DNA of 64,000 nt from the NCBI GenBank assembly GCA_026931725.1, contig JAIXLE010000059.1, positions 99,821-163,820 of the forward strand, in the 5' to 3' direction. A model generated the notes under the pieces. The model was not told the DNA's origin. It was given only the letters and a program-made list of their open reading frames with translations, and did not search any database. The stretch comes from Bacteroidales bacterium. GTDB lineage: Bacteria > Planctomycetota > Planctomycetia > Gemmatales > Gemmataceae. Numbering within the stretch: the first letter of the stretch is position 1; each line of letters starts with the position of its first letter. Shown piece by piece: positions 1 through 7,975 of the stretch. The position numbers were made by a program, and so were the translations under genes.

Positions 1-1037
1 AAGCCTGGTCCACCGGCGGAAGCGAGAAAGAGCGTGCCACCGGACGGAAAAACCGCGATCGGGTGATGGTTTTTCGGGTTCGGCCCGGCCAACAGAGCGC
101 CCGTGGCGGTATCCCAGAGGTGAATCACGCGATCCGCGCCCGCCGAAGCGAGTTGGTGGCCGTCTGGGCTGAACGCGAGGCTGTGAATCTCATCAATGTG
201 GCCATGGAGCACCTGTTCGGCCCGGCCACGAGCGGGATCGGGCCAGAGATGAATATCGTAATCCGAATCCGCCGTGGCGATCATCGGCGTGGTCGGGTGC
301 GCTGCCAGGGTTGTCACCTGTTCGGCGTGACTGTTCAGCAGAATCAGCGGTTCGGATCGCGGGGGATTCCAGACCCGCGCGGAGGTGTCCCAGCCCGCGG
401 AGATGAGTTGGGTTCCCAGGGCATTCCAAATCAGAGCGGGGATGCGATCCGTATGGCTCTTCAGGTTCGCACGTTGCTGGTGCGTGGCGGTATCCCAGAC
501 GCGGATCACCCGATCCTCACCCGCCGTGGCGATGGCTTCCCCGTTGGGGGCATAGGCTAACGCCGACACGGATTTCGGGTGCGCGACGATTCGCCCTAGC
601 AGTTGGAACGTGCGAGTGTCCCAGACACAAACCGCTCCATCATCATGCCCTGTCGCCAACGTCGTACAATTCGGGTGGAACGCCAGGGCCGTCACCCAAC
701 TGGATTGCTCAATCTGTTTGAGAAGCTGTCCATCGGCTGGGTTCCAGATTAACAGATCATCATTAGAACTGGCCAGCAACTGAGCGTTCGGCGCGAAGCA
801 CCAGAGGGTTTCCAGATCACTGAGAAATGCCCGTGATAATGGCAGACCATCCGGCGACCAATGCAGGAGGATGCCCGTTTCGTCGATCGACCACACGGTT
901 CCATCCGCCCCAAAGGCGATGGCCGCGATTTCGCCATCGGTATGAAACCGGGGTTCACCAAAAGTACGGAGAACCAAGGGAGACGGGCGAATATCAGGAC
1001 CAGATTCCGTGGAATCCGTATCGGCAGGTGTGCTCAT
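1..1037 (-). CDS. WD40 repeat protein, C-terminus beyond window edge
   Basis: Reading the minus strand from an ATG at 1037 gives an open frame that runs off the left edge, about 345 codons. At least six WD40 blades are visible, ending in LIWNP, CVWDT, RVWDT, RVWNP, HLWPD and HLWDT, each preceded by the usual GH or SH and LAFSPDG-like strands. The N-terminus (MSTPADTDST) has no signal peptide or membrane segment, so a cytoplasmic beta-propeller for protein-protein contacts is likely. Proteins of this type are abundant in Gemmata; the specific partner cannot be told. The gene is divergent from thiL. The 190-bp gap between them shows no convincing promoter. Confidence 0.85.
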   Translation of the reverse strand, partial: MSTPADTDSTESGPDIRPSPLVLRTFGEPRFHTDGEIAAIAFGADGTVWSIDETGILLHWSPDGLPLSRAFLSDLETLWCFAPNAQLLASSNDDLLIWNPADGQLLKQIEQSSWVTALAFHPNCTTLATGHDDGAVCVWDTRTFQLLGRIVAHPKSVSALAYAPNGEAIATAGEDRVIRVWDTATHQQRANLKSHTDRIPALIWNALGTQLISAGWDTSARVWNPPRSEPLILLNSHAEQVTTLAAHPTTPMIATADSDYDIHLWPDPARGRAEQVLHGHIDEIHSLAFSPDGHQLASAGADRVIHLWDTATGALLAGPNPKNHHPIAVFPSGGTLFLASAGGPG

Positions 1038-1228
1038 CGGGGCTCCTTCGGGCAATCCTCGACCGGATCAACCGGGTGGATGTATCGAAAACTCTAGTAC
1101 AGTTCATAGCCTGAGGCGAATAAAACTCGGATCATACCAACAGTTCTGGCCGAATGACTGGGCCGTTGTGGGCGACACCACAAGCCGGGGCCAATATCAA
1201 ATGGATTCAGAATAACCCATCTGGGGGA

Positions 1229-2191
1229 ATGATGTCAGCCGGTGAATTCGAGTATATCCACTGGATTCGGAGCCAAACTGCCCCGCATCCGCGAGTCGTG
1301 GCTGGCCCCGGTGATGATGCAGCTGTGCTGAAACCACTTGCCGGGCAACTGCTTGTGACGACTGATATGCTGATGGAAGGGGTCGATTTCCGACTCGCGG
1401 AGACGGATGCCCGTTCCATCGGCTTCAAAGCGATGGCGGTGAACCTCAGCGATATTGCCGCGATGGCGGGTTGGCCGCGTGCCGCCGTGGTCGCCGTTGC
1501 TCTGCCCACCCCATCGCCGATCCCCACCCGCACCCTGGCGGAGGAACTGTATCGCGGACTGCGGGATCTGGCCGATGCGTTCGATGTCCCCATCGTCGGC
1601 GGAGACACGAACAGCTGGGCCGCCGGGTTGGTGATCACGGTGACGATTTTCGGCGAAGCCACCCCACGCGGGCCGGTCACACGCCACCGCGCACAAGTCG
1701 GCGATTGGATTTTCGTCACGGGTCCGCTCGGTGGGAGTATCCTGGGTCGTCACCTGCGCCCGAAACCGCGGATCCGAGAGGCGTTATGGCTGCACGAACA
1801 CGCCACGATCACCGCGATGGCGGACATCTCGGATGGCTTGACCGCCGACCTGGGCCACATTCTTACGGCAAGCCATTGTGGAGCGGTCTTGGATGCCGCA
1901 CAGATTCCGATTCACCTGGATGCGCGGACCTTGGCTCAGCAAACCGGATGCTCGCCGCTGGATCATGCCTTGAGTGATGGAGAAGATTTTGAACTGGTTT
2001 TTACCGTCTCACCGGCGGATGGTGCCCGACTTCTGGCCTTCAACCCTGCCCCAAGCCATGCTGGGGGTGTACGTCCCATCCTCATCGGGCAGATTGTGGA
2101 ATCGGGGTTGTGGATCGCGGATGGGGAACGCCGGCAACCCTTGACGGCACACGGTTGGACGCACGATTTTGGCGGCGGGAGCCCACCGTAA
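1229..2191 (+). CDS. thiL: Thiamine-monophosphate kinase ThiL
   Basis: ThiL phosphorylates thiamine monophosphate to thiamine diphosphate with ATP, the last step of cofactor synthesis. The 320-residue product is normal for the family. It carries the N-terminal GPGDDAA metal-binding motif (about residues 26-32), VTTDMLMEGVDF, the AVNLSDIAAMA segment, GGDT, and the C-terminal SDGEDFELVF motif. The AIRS-like fold is complete. I chose the ATG at 1229 because GGGGGA lies just upstream and homology starts a few residues in. The frame is open back to 1154, but that extension looks non-coding. The stop abuts the stop of the converging minus-strand gene at 2192. Confidence 0.93.
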   Translation: MMSAGEFEYIHWIRSQTAPHPRVVAGPGDDAAVLKPLAGQLLVTTDMLMEGVDFRLAETDARSIGFKAMAVNLSDIAAMAGWPRAAVVAVALPTPSPIPTRTLAEELYRGLRDLADAFDVPIVGGDTNSWAAGLVITVTIFGEATPRGPVTRHRAQVGDWIFVTGPLGGSILGRHLRPKPRIREALWLHEHATITAMADISDGLTADLGHILTASHCGAVLDAAQIPIHLDARTLAQQTGCSPLDHALSDGEDFELVFTVSPADGARLLAFNPAPSHAGGVRPILIGQIVESGLWIADGERRQPLTAHGWTHDFGGGSPP

Positions 2192-2698
2192 TTAAAATCG
2201 GTCCTGTTCGGCGAGTACAGCAAGTTCGGTGAGCCGAGCCGCGGTGACACCGATGCGTTCAAAACATTCTGCGACAATGCTATTGGGAGCGGTGAACAGG
2301 ATGATGAGCAAATCCATCTGGTTGAACTGTGTGCGACCGTGATCTTTTGCACGGGAATAGGCATCACGCAAGGTCCGAATGACGTTATCGGATAAAAACT
2401 CTCGATTGAGGAGCAACGGCGGCACGGGTTCAATCGTTTCTTGCCGAAAAAGTTCGTGGAATTGATGGAGTAATCGACTCAGATCGGCTCCCAGACGGCT
2501 AGACCAGTTGAAGACTCCGGGGTCCGGGTGGGTCAGCAGTCCCATAAAGAGGTGAGGGGTCCGCACGCTATCCCAGTTGGTGGAGCGGGCCAGCGATAAT
2601 GATTCTCGCACCGCTCGGGCCGTTGCGTGGTCGGTGACATCCGGCCGGAGCCGCCCGCTTGTGAGGAAAATATCTTCCTCGGGAAGGTCATCATGCAT
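2192..2698 (-). CDS. Clp N-terminal (ClpR-like) domain protein
   Basis: The 168-residue protein (180 if the ATG at 2734 is used) resembles a stand-alone Clp N-terminal repeat domain. Around residues 30-70 are an ALSLARS-like helix, 'RTPHLFMGLL' and a 'LLHQFHELF' helix, and a second repeat-like block follows near the C-terminus (DLLIILF). No AAA+ ATPase domain is present. It could act as an adaptor or substrate-recognition protein for Clp chaperones, but this is inference from the fold. The start at 2698 (MHDDLPEEDIF) is preferred to 2734 because the extra 12 residues look unlike a domain start. It converges on thiL with no gap. Confidence 0.6.
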   Translation of the reverse strand: MHDDLPEEDIFLTSGRLRPDVTDHATARAVRESLSLARSTNWDSVRTPHLFMGLLTHPDPGVFNWSSRLGADLSRLLHQFHELFRQETIEPVPPLLLNREFLSDNVIRTLRDAYSRAKDHGRTQFNQMDLLIILFTAPNSIVAECFERIGVTAARLTELAVLAEQDRF

Positions 2699-2840
2699 AG
2701 CTCGCCACACGAGAAGCAGAAAGGGAGAATCCACCAGCCCCGTTCCGTGCCAGCGATTGTATTATGGCGCGTCCGCCCGCCCGCCGCAAGGTGGGGTTGC
2801 CAAAGTCGGTGTCCAAAGTTCTGCGATACACCAAAACCCC

Positions 2841-2878
2841 AAACCACTCGACCACCACAATCTGACGAGGATTTCCCG
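2841..2878. repeat. Imperfect direct repeat, left copy
   Basis: This 38-bp stretch matches 4606-4643 without gaps at 32 of 38 positions (offset 1765). The best conserved parts are ACCACTCG, CCACAATC and GGATTTCCCG. The two copies bracket the AT-richer toxin-immunity island. They may be recombination scars, copies of a dispersed intergenic repeat or remnants of a duplicated gene end; the minus strand reads REILVRLWWSSGL here and REIPVRLWLPSGL in the right copy. Confidence 0.6.
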
Positions 2879-2967
2879 GCAACCTCAATAGAAAAACCTT
2901 GCTGATACCATCCGTCCATCAATACGCTGGATGCGGTCAGTGAGTGATGACATCCTATGCACGGTGC

Positions 2968-3471
2968 ATGATGAATAGATTGATCCCGATTGCATTATTC
3001 GCATATCTTGCTGCAATCAATAGCCGTATTGCAGTTTGTGCGCCGATTCCGGCGGAAACGATGACTATTTTGATTACGCTGGAATTGAGCACTTCTCAGG
3101 TCGTAGCCGGGAAGAATGTAACATTGACGGAATCGTTGATGATTCCCAAACCCATTGAAGTCAAGGAAGTGGTCCATCGCGTCTATCGTATCGGGAAATA
3201 CAGTGATAGAACGGGTCAATTTGAACAGATCGATTTGTCGATCGCACACGACACACTGATAACCCTCGACAGTGGAGTTCCGTGGTTCGTTGTATTTGGA
3301 AAACCCTCTCCACCGAAGAAACTGGAGAACGGCGCAATGGGTTTTGCATTTCCATTCCAGCCGGAGAAACCGGGGATTTACATAATCTACTCCGATTGGA
3401 AGCTCGGTCATGGCCGCGATGTGCTGCGTTGCGTGCCGGTGATTTTAACGGTCAAACCCGCGAAACAGTGA
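2968..3471 (+). CDS. Putative secreted hypothetical protein
   Basis: I do not recognise this family. The start at 2968 gives 'MMNRLIPIALFAYLAA' followed by an Ala-rich segment and a plausible cleavage site near AVCAPIP, i.e. a signal peptide. Upstream GTG 2944 and ATG 2947 are in the same frame. The mature part (about 140 residues) is rich in beta-type segments and contains 'KPGIYIIYSDWKLGHG', reminiscent of a small immunoglobulin-like fold. Its TGA overlaps by 4 bases (GTGA) a GTG that could start the following toxin fragment. It lies inside the AT-richer, repeat-bracketed island, so horizontal acquisition is plausible. Confidence 0.55.
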   Translation: MMNRLIPIALFAYLAAINSRIAVCAPIPAETMTILITLELSTSQVVAGKNVTLTESLMIPKPIEVKEVVHRVYRIGKYSDRTGQFEQIDLSIAHDTLITLDSGVPWFVVFGKPSPPKKLENGAMGFAFPFQPEKPGIYIIYSDWKLGHGRDVLRCVPVILTVKPAKQ

Positions 3472-3977
3472 GAGATGAAATTTGTTCGCTCGCGGTCGAG
3501 CAACATCCGAACTTTGCCGTGGGAGTCGATGGCTTTCTAGTCCACAACGACACGTGTTGGAAAGATCTGATTACCCAGATTACCGGCCGAGCCGTGCCTG
3601 CTGCACTCAGCACACCAGCGCTGGTGGCTAAAGTTCATGGTCACCACATTGTGATGAAGACCGTAACGAACGACGCGCGTGGGGTATGGATTCAAAAATC
3701 GCAGGATATTCTGAATCGATTTGGAATCCCACTGTTAGGCACGAAAGCGCAGGTTCGAGCCCAACCAAAGGTGAATGGCAAGGCGGTTCTGGATAACCTC
3801 TGCTACGCGGCTAATTCCTATCAGGAGATTCATGGCGAAGCCTATGTTAAGGCGGTGTATACGAAGCTGAAGAATGCAGTAGATGAAGGAGCAACGGCTG
3901 CCCAAAAAGCCCAAAACATCAAAACCGCCCTTCAAGATATGGCTGCCATTCTAGAAGGCGGTGGCAAGTTCTGGTAA
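3468..3977 (+). CDS. Polymorphic toxin C-terminal fragment: HINT tail plus AHH-type nuclease
   Basis: Residues near the start read 'PNFAVGVDGFLVHND', the characteristic end of a HINT (intein-like) pretoxin-releasing domain ending in VHN. The following ~140 residues fit an AHH/HNH-Endonuclease VII-type toxin: 'GHHIVMK', then a helix with SQDILNRFGIPLLG, then 'EIHGEAYVKAVYTKL'. The N-terminal delivery, RHS or HINT regions of a full polymorphic toxin are absent, so this is an orphan toxin module or remnant. The frame is open back to 3282, but the upstream part looks like a shadow of the secreted gene. GTG 3468 overlaps that gene's stop. The next gene encodes ankyrin repeats, a known immunity type. 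Function is inferred from the motifs. Confidence 0.6.
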   Translation: MRDEICSLAVEQHPNFAVGVDGFLVHNDTCWKDLITQITGRAVPAALSTPALVAKVHGHHIVMKTVTNDARGVWIQKSQDILNRFGIPLLGTKAQVRAQPKVNGKAVLDNLCYAANSYQEIHGEAYVKAVYTKLKNAVDEGATAAQKAQNIKTALQDMAAILEGGGKFW

Positions 3978-3996
3978 ACTATAAACGAGATTATCC

Positions 3997-4593
3997 ATGG
4001 ATTCCGACAACCAAATAACACCCATCCAACAGATGTACTCGTATATGAGTGACAAACAAGAGGAGGAGGCGATTGAGTATCTAAAAAACAATCCAAGCAT
4101 AGTAGGATATTCTAGTTCATTCACTGGAAGTTGGCTCCATGCTGCAAGTCGATATGGCCTAATGAAATTAATTGACTATTTAATTGGGATTGGATTCGAT
4201 ATTAATCTTGTATCCGGTATCGAACAAGCAACAGCTATAAATAACGCTGTATGTGCCACTGATATACTTGACCGCGCTACATTTGTCCGCGAGCTGCTTA
4301 ACCGTGGCGCAAACCCCAATATCAGTCGCACAATTTTGTCTGCATTGAACCCCCGACATGGTGAGGAGGATGAAGGCCTGGAACTTGTCCGCATTCTGGT
4401 CGAAGAAGGCGGTGCAGATGTGAACCGGGTCTACGATGTCTACGGTGATCCGAACAATACGTTCACGGCGGTGGAGTGGGCCGAGGCTTTCGGACGGCCA
4501 AAAATCGCAGCGTATCTGCGATCGCAAGGCGCGATCGACCGACCGCCCCAACCAGCACCACCGCCACCCACTAAGAAAAAACGAAAATCGTAA
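3997..4593 (+). CDS. Ankyrin-repeat protein, candidate immunity protein
   Basis: The 198-residue protein contains about four ankyrin repeats: 'GSWLHAASRYGLMKLIDYLI' with 'GFDINLV', 'FVRELLNRGANPNI', 'LVRILVEEGGADVN', and 'TAVEWAEAFGRPKIAAYLRSQGA'. It ends in a Pro/Lys-rich tail. Codon use is markedly AT-rich over the first 300 bp (AAT, ATA, TTA), unlike neighbouring genes. It starts 19 bp after the toxin fragment on the same strand. Ankyrin proteins are an established immunity family in polymorphic toxin loci, so neutralising the AHH-type nuclease is the best inference. A generic protein-binding role cannot be excluded. Confidence 0.75.
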   Translation: MDSDNQITPIQQMYSYMSDKQEEEAIEYLKNNPSIVGYSSSFTGSWLHAASRYGLMKLIDYLIGIGFDINLVSGIEQATAINNAVCATDILDRATFVRELLNRGANPNISRTILSALNPRHGEEDEGLELVRILVEEGGADVNRVYDVYGDPNNTFTAVEWAEAFGRPKIAAYLRSQGAIDRPPQPAPPPPTKKKRKS

Positions 4594-4605
4594 TTGGCTC
4601 ACACC

Positions 4606-4643
4606 AGACCACTCGGCAGCCACAATCGGACGGGGATTTCCCG
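4606..4643. repeat. Imperfect direct repeat, right copy
   Basis: This copy matches 2841-2878 at 32 of 38 ungapped positions. It lies 13 bp after the ankyrin gene stop and 178 bp before rpsA, so the pair encloses the secreted, toxin and immunity genes. Confidence 0.6.
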
Positions 4644-4820
4644 AAACTCGCGGGTTCCCCTGTTGCGGAATGCGGCGGATCGCTACAATCCCTCTTTCCC
4701 CGATGAAGCCGACATGCGCCGGCCGGGTCGCGTTTTTCCCTAACCCCAGTTCGGAACCGGACTCACCGTCGCCTTTGGCTCCCCAGCCCGACGCCGGGAT
4801 CGACCCTCCACCAAGAACAC

Positions 4821-6635
4821 ATGGTCAACCGTAACCTCCTCCGTCAATTCGATGATGATCTCGATCAGGAACTCCGCGATGCGGGTTTCGGCGATGAAGA
4901 TTTTGATCTGAAACAATGGCTCCCGGACGAAACACAGGTCTACGACACCAATAAGATCGTCACCGGGAAAGTCCTCGAAATCCGCGGGGAAGATGTCGTC
5001 ATCGACATCGGCTATAAGTCCGAAGGGATCATCAAGATCCAAGAGTGGCACGAGGAAGGGGCCGATGCCCCCACGCCGCCCAAGGCGGGCGACACCGTGG
5101 AAGTGCTGCTCGAAACCGTCGAAGGGGAAGATGGGACCATCGCCCTGTCTTACCGCAAGGCGAAACGGCAAAAGGAATGGGAAGCGATCCTGGCCAAGCA
5201 CCGCGAAGGCGATGTCGTCTCCGGGGGTGTCACCAAGAAGATCAAGGGTGGCCTGCTGGTCAACATCGGCGTCAACGTCTTCCTGCCCGCGAGCCAGGTC
5301 GACATTCGCCGCCCGGCCGACATCGGCGACTTCATTGGCCGCAACATCGAATGCATGATTCTCAAGATTGACGAAGCTCGCCGGAACATCGTCGTCAGTC
5401 GCCGTAAGCTCATCGAAGAGAAACGGCGAATCATGAAGGAAAAACTGCTCGGCGAACTGGACATCGGCCAAATCCGCAAAGGGATCGTCAAGAACATCGC
5501 CGACTTCGGCGCGTTCGTCGATCTCGGTGGTATCGACGGCCTGCTCCACATCACGGACATGGGCTGGCACCGCGTTACCAACCCACACGATGTGGTCAAA
5601 ATCGACCAGGAACTCGAAGTCTACATCCTCGGGATCGACCGCGAGAAGGAGAAGATTGCCCTCTCCCTCAAGCACAAGACACCGAGTCCCTGGCAGAACA
5701 TCGAAGCTCGCTACCCGGTCAACAGCCGTCACGAAGGCGAAGTCGTCAACATCATGCCATACGGGGCGTTCGTCAAGCTCGAACCGGGCATCGAAGGGCT
5801 CGTCCACATTTCCGAAATGTCGTGGATCAAGCGGATCTCGCACCCGTCCGAAGTCGTCTCCATCGGCGACAAAGTCGAAGTGCAGGTGCTGAATATCAAC
5901 CACGACAAGAAGGAAATCTCGCTCGGCATGAAGCAGTGTACCTCGAACCCGTGGGACGAGGTGGCGAAGAAGTACCCGCCGGGTGCCCAGGTTTCCGGGA
6001 CCGTGCGGAACCTGACCAGCTACGGTGCCTTCATCGAAATCGAAGAAGGGATCGACGGCCTGCTCCACGTCTCGGACATGAGCTGGGTGCGCAAAGTCTC
6101 GAACCCCTCTGAAGTGGTGCAAAAAGGCCAAAAGCTCACTTGCCAGGTGCTGTCTGTCGACCAGGACCGCAAGCGGATCGCGCTGGGCCTGAAGCAGATG
6201 GCCAGCGATCCGTGGGAAGGCGACATCCCCGGCCGCTACACCCCTGGCCAGAAGGTTACGGGCAAAGTCACGAAGCTCACCAACTTCGGTGTCTTCGTCG
6301 AACTCGAAGCGGGCCTCGAAGGGTTGCTCCACATCTCCGAGCTATCCGAAGACAAGATCGAATCGCCGGAAGAAGTGGTCAAGGTCGGCGATGACATTGA
6401 AGTCAAGGTGCTGCGGGTGGATGCCAAGGATCGCAAGATCGGCTTGAGCCGTCGCAACGTCGATGACCCGACCGTCCCGGATGAAGTCTCGGACGAGGCC
6501 ATGGGTGCGGGGATGGAACTCGACGACGAGGAACTCAAACCGTCTCGTTCCGATTCCAAGCGGGAACTGCGTGGCGGAACCGGCGCGACCGGGCCGCTGA
6601 TTCCGATGCCCGGCCAGTCGGAAACCGCTGAGTAA
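4821..6635 (+). CDS. rpsA: 30S ribosomal protein S1
   Basis: S1 binds mRNA on the small subunit and helps initiate translation of structured messages. The 604-residue product has six consecutive S1 (OB-fold) RNA-binding repeats. They start near 'IVTGKVLEI', 'VVSGGVTKKI', 'IRKGIVKNIADFGAF', 'HEGEVVNIMPYGAF', 'VSGTVRNLTSYGAF' and 'VTGKVTKLTNFGVF'. The last four carry the canonical GLLHISD/E-type strand. An acidic, low-complexity C-terminal tail follows. Length and order match bacterial S1. The ATG at 4821 is the first in frame with homology. A strong intrinsic terminator follows at 6650. Confidence 0.95.
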   Translation: MVNRNLLRQFDDDLDQELRDAGFGDEDFDLKQWLPDETQVYDTNKIVTGKVLEIRGEDVVIDIGYKSEGIIKIQEWHEEGADAPTPPKAGDTVEVLLETVEGEDGTIALSYRKAKRQKEWEAILAKHREGDVVSGGVTKKIKGGLLVNIGVNVFLPASQVDIRRPADIGDFIGRNIECMILKIDEARRNIVVSRRKLIEEKRRIMKEKLLGELDIGQIRKGIVKNIADFGAFVDLGGIDGLLHITDMGWHRVTNPHDVVKIDQELEVYILGIDREKEKIALSLKHKTPSPWQNIEARYPVNSRHEGEVVNIMPYGAFVKLEPGIEGLVHISEMSWIKRISHPSEVVSIGDKVEVQVLNINHDKKEISLGMKQCTSNPWDEVAKKYPPGAQVSGTVRNLTSYGAFIEIEEGIDGLLHVSDMSWVRKVSNPSEVVQKGQKLTCQVLSVDQDRKRIALGLKQMASDPWEGDIPGRYTPGQKVTGKVTKLTNFGVFVELEAGLEGLLHISELSEDKIESPEEVVKVGDDIEVKVLRVDAKDRKIGLSRRNVDDPTVPDEVSDEAMGAGMELDDEELKPSRSDSKRELRGGTGATGPLIPMPGQSETAE

Positions 6636-6649
6636 TCCGTGCGATCATG

Positions 6650-6691
6650 CCCCTCACCCCGGTCACGCAACCGGGGGTGAGGGGTTGTTTT
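6650..6691 (+). terminator. Rho-independent terminator after rpsA
   Basis: CCCCTCACCCCGGT (6650-6663) pairs with ACCGGGGGTGAGGGG (6670-6684) over a short loop, and TTGTTTT follows. This is the clearest intrinsic terminator on the plus strand, 14 bp after the rpsA stop. Confidence 0.9.
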
Positions 6692-6717
6692 CACGTCTGC
6701 CAATCAGGGGGACAATT

Positions 6718-7422
6718 ATGTCGCCTACTCCGCCTGCGGAGTCCGACCCGTCGGATGATGATGAAATTCCCCTCATTCCGCTGACTTCTGCACCTTCCCC
6801 TGAGCCACGCGCTCGTTTTCCTGATCCCCCAGCGCACTTTCGCCCGGCGGCCCGATCGGCTTTTCGGCAAATGGCCCGCGATTGCGGTTTCACGATCTTC
6901 CGTATGCCGGGCAGCTGTGAAATGTATTTGCGGCAATATCTCATGGCTTACGAACCCGAGCGTGATGCGCTGATTGCAGGGCTCCGCCGGGAGGTGCCAC
7001 ACAAAATCGCTCAGTTCACCGAATCAGAGGGTTACGAAGACTATTTGCTCGAACTCTCTGAGAATTACGCAATGGCGGCGGAAGTGAGCCGCGAAGGGGC
7101 TTGGTGGGTGGTGACGGGTTGGGCGACCGCACAAGGGAAACCGCTACGGCAACCCACCGAACAGGTTCCTGATGCGGCATCCGTGTCTACGCCGACAACT
7201 GCGTCGACCCCACATCGAGAAACGCATTTGCGGATCATCATGTGCATGATCGCGGCTGGGGGCGGGTTCCTCGGTGGGTTGACCGGATTCGCAATCCCAT
7301 TATTGATGCGATTCGGCGCGGCCCTCTGGACCGACTCATCCGAAGATGTTGCCCAGAATCAGGCGGCCATCGCTGCGGTGGGCATCGCCTTTATCATCTT
7401 CTTCTGCGCTCTGGGTTCGTAG
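6718..7422 (+). CDS. Hypothetical membrane protein, interrupted by in-frame TAG
   Basis: I do not recognise the family. From ATG 6718, with AGGGGG 6 bp upstream, it encodes 234 residues. They comprise a Pro/Asp-rich N-terminus, a soluble region of about 100 residues with many aromatics (DCGFTIFRMPGSCEMYL), a Thr/Pro linker, and two membrane segments: IIMCMIAAGGGFLGGLTGFAI and AAIAAVGIAFIIFFCALGS. The TAG at 7420-7422 stops it inside a membrane region. The same frame then stays open to 7644 and encodes more hydrophobic, Gly-rich sequence. Either the gene is a recent nonsense pseudogene, or the shortened form is functional. Confidence 0.6.
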   Translation: MSPTPPAESDPSDDDEIPLIPLTSAPSPEPRARFPDPPAHFRPAARSAFRQMARDCGFTIFRMPGSCEMYLRQYLMAYEPERDALIAGLRREVPHKIAQFTESEGYEDYLLELSENYAMAAEVSREGAWWVVTGWATAQGKPLRQPTEQVPDAASVSTPTTASTPHRETHLRIIMCMIAAGGGFLGGLTGFAIPLLMRFGAALWTDSSEDVAQNQAAIAAVGIAFIIFFCALGS

Positions 7423-7644
7423 GGGGCGGCGTTGGGCGCGGGCTTCGGTTGGTACATGGGGCGGGGGGACCGCTATCCGTGGGCTGGTTTCGGTGCCGCA
7501 TTTATCGCCACGGCCACGACGGCGACCTCGTTCGGCTTCTGTTGCGGCCCGCTGAATCCGATCACCGCGATCACTTTGGGTATGGTGGCGTATGGTGCCG
7601 CCTACACGGCTGCCTCACGCGGCGGATATTCGGTATCATCCTAA
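7423..7644 (+). pseudogene. In-frame continuation of the 6718 gene beyond TAG
   Basis: Directly after the TAG the frame reads GAALGAGFGWYMG and continues for 73 codons through two more hydrophobic segments (GFGAAFIATATTATSF and AITLGMVAYGAAYTAA) to a TAA at 7642-7644. The composition matches the upstream portion, so this is most likely the detached C-terminus of the same membrane protein. Translation could also restart at TTG 7432, but no ribosome binding site is evident. Confidence 0.5.
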
Positions 7645-7975
7645 ATGTTCAGAATTTATGCCAGGCAAGAATTCTATTTGCTTTGAAGATGCGTGAAAGA
7701 TATAAATTGACGCGGCGAGGTTGTTATAATTCACCGTATGCGTGAAAATCGGATTGCAAGGTCGAGAAATGTGATCGGCGAGGAACTTTCGGTAGCGATT
7801 ATCGTGTCTATACTCACGCTGCCGATTGGTGATCCCGCGATTTCTGTGATTTTCCCCCCGCACATTGGCAAATTTGTGTGCGGGTAGTCGATAACAACAA
7901 CGGGTCGGAATCACGGTCGAACCGGCCCTGTCAGCTCGCACACTCGAACGGATCTCGAAACGTCGACTGACCGCC
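7645..7975 (+). other. 331-bp intergenic region upstream of the sigma factor
   Basis: No gene is supported here. It is AT-richer than its surroundings and holds an extended -10 element at 7722-7730, about 250 bp ahead of the sigma-factor start. The leader would therefore be long. Confidence 0.5.
7722..7730 (+). promoter_or_regulatory. Extended -10 promoter element (TGTTATAAT)
   Basis: TGTTATAAT is a perfect extended -10 (TGn plus TATAAT). No good -35 sits at 16-18 bp; TTGACG at 7707 is too close, with a 12-bp spacer. It probably drives the sigma-70 gene at 7976. Confidence 0.5.

Noticed and set aside
3282..3467. Upstream extension of the toxin frame
   Set aside because: This segment overlaps the secreted gene in another frame and shows no HINT-like sequence, so it is treated as a shadow.
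4740..6332. Long minus-strand ORF (530 aa) opposite rpsA
   Set aside because: Its composition is dominated by Asp/Phe/Val-rich antisense sequence of the S1 repeats, and rpsA with a terminator fully explains the locus.
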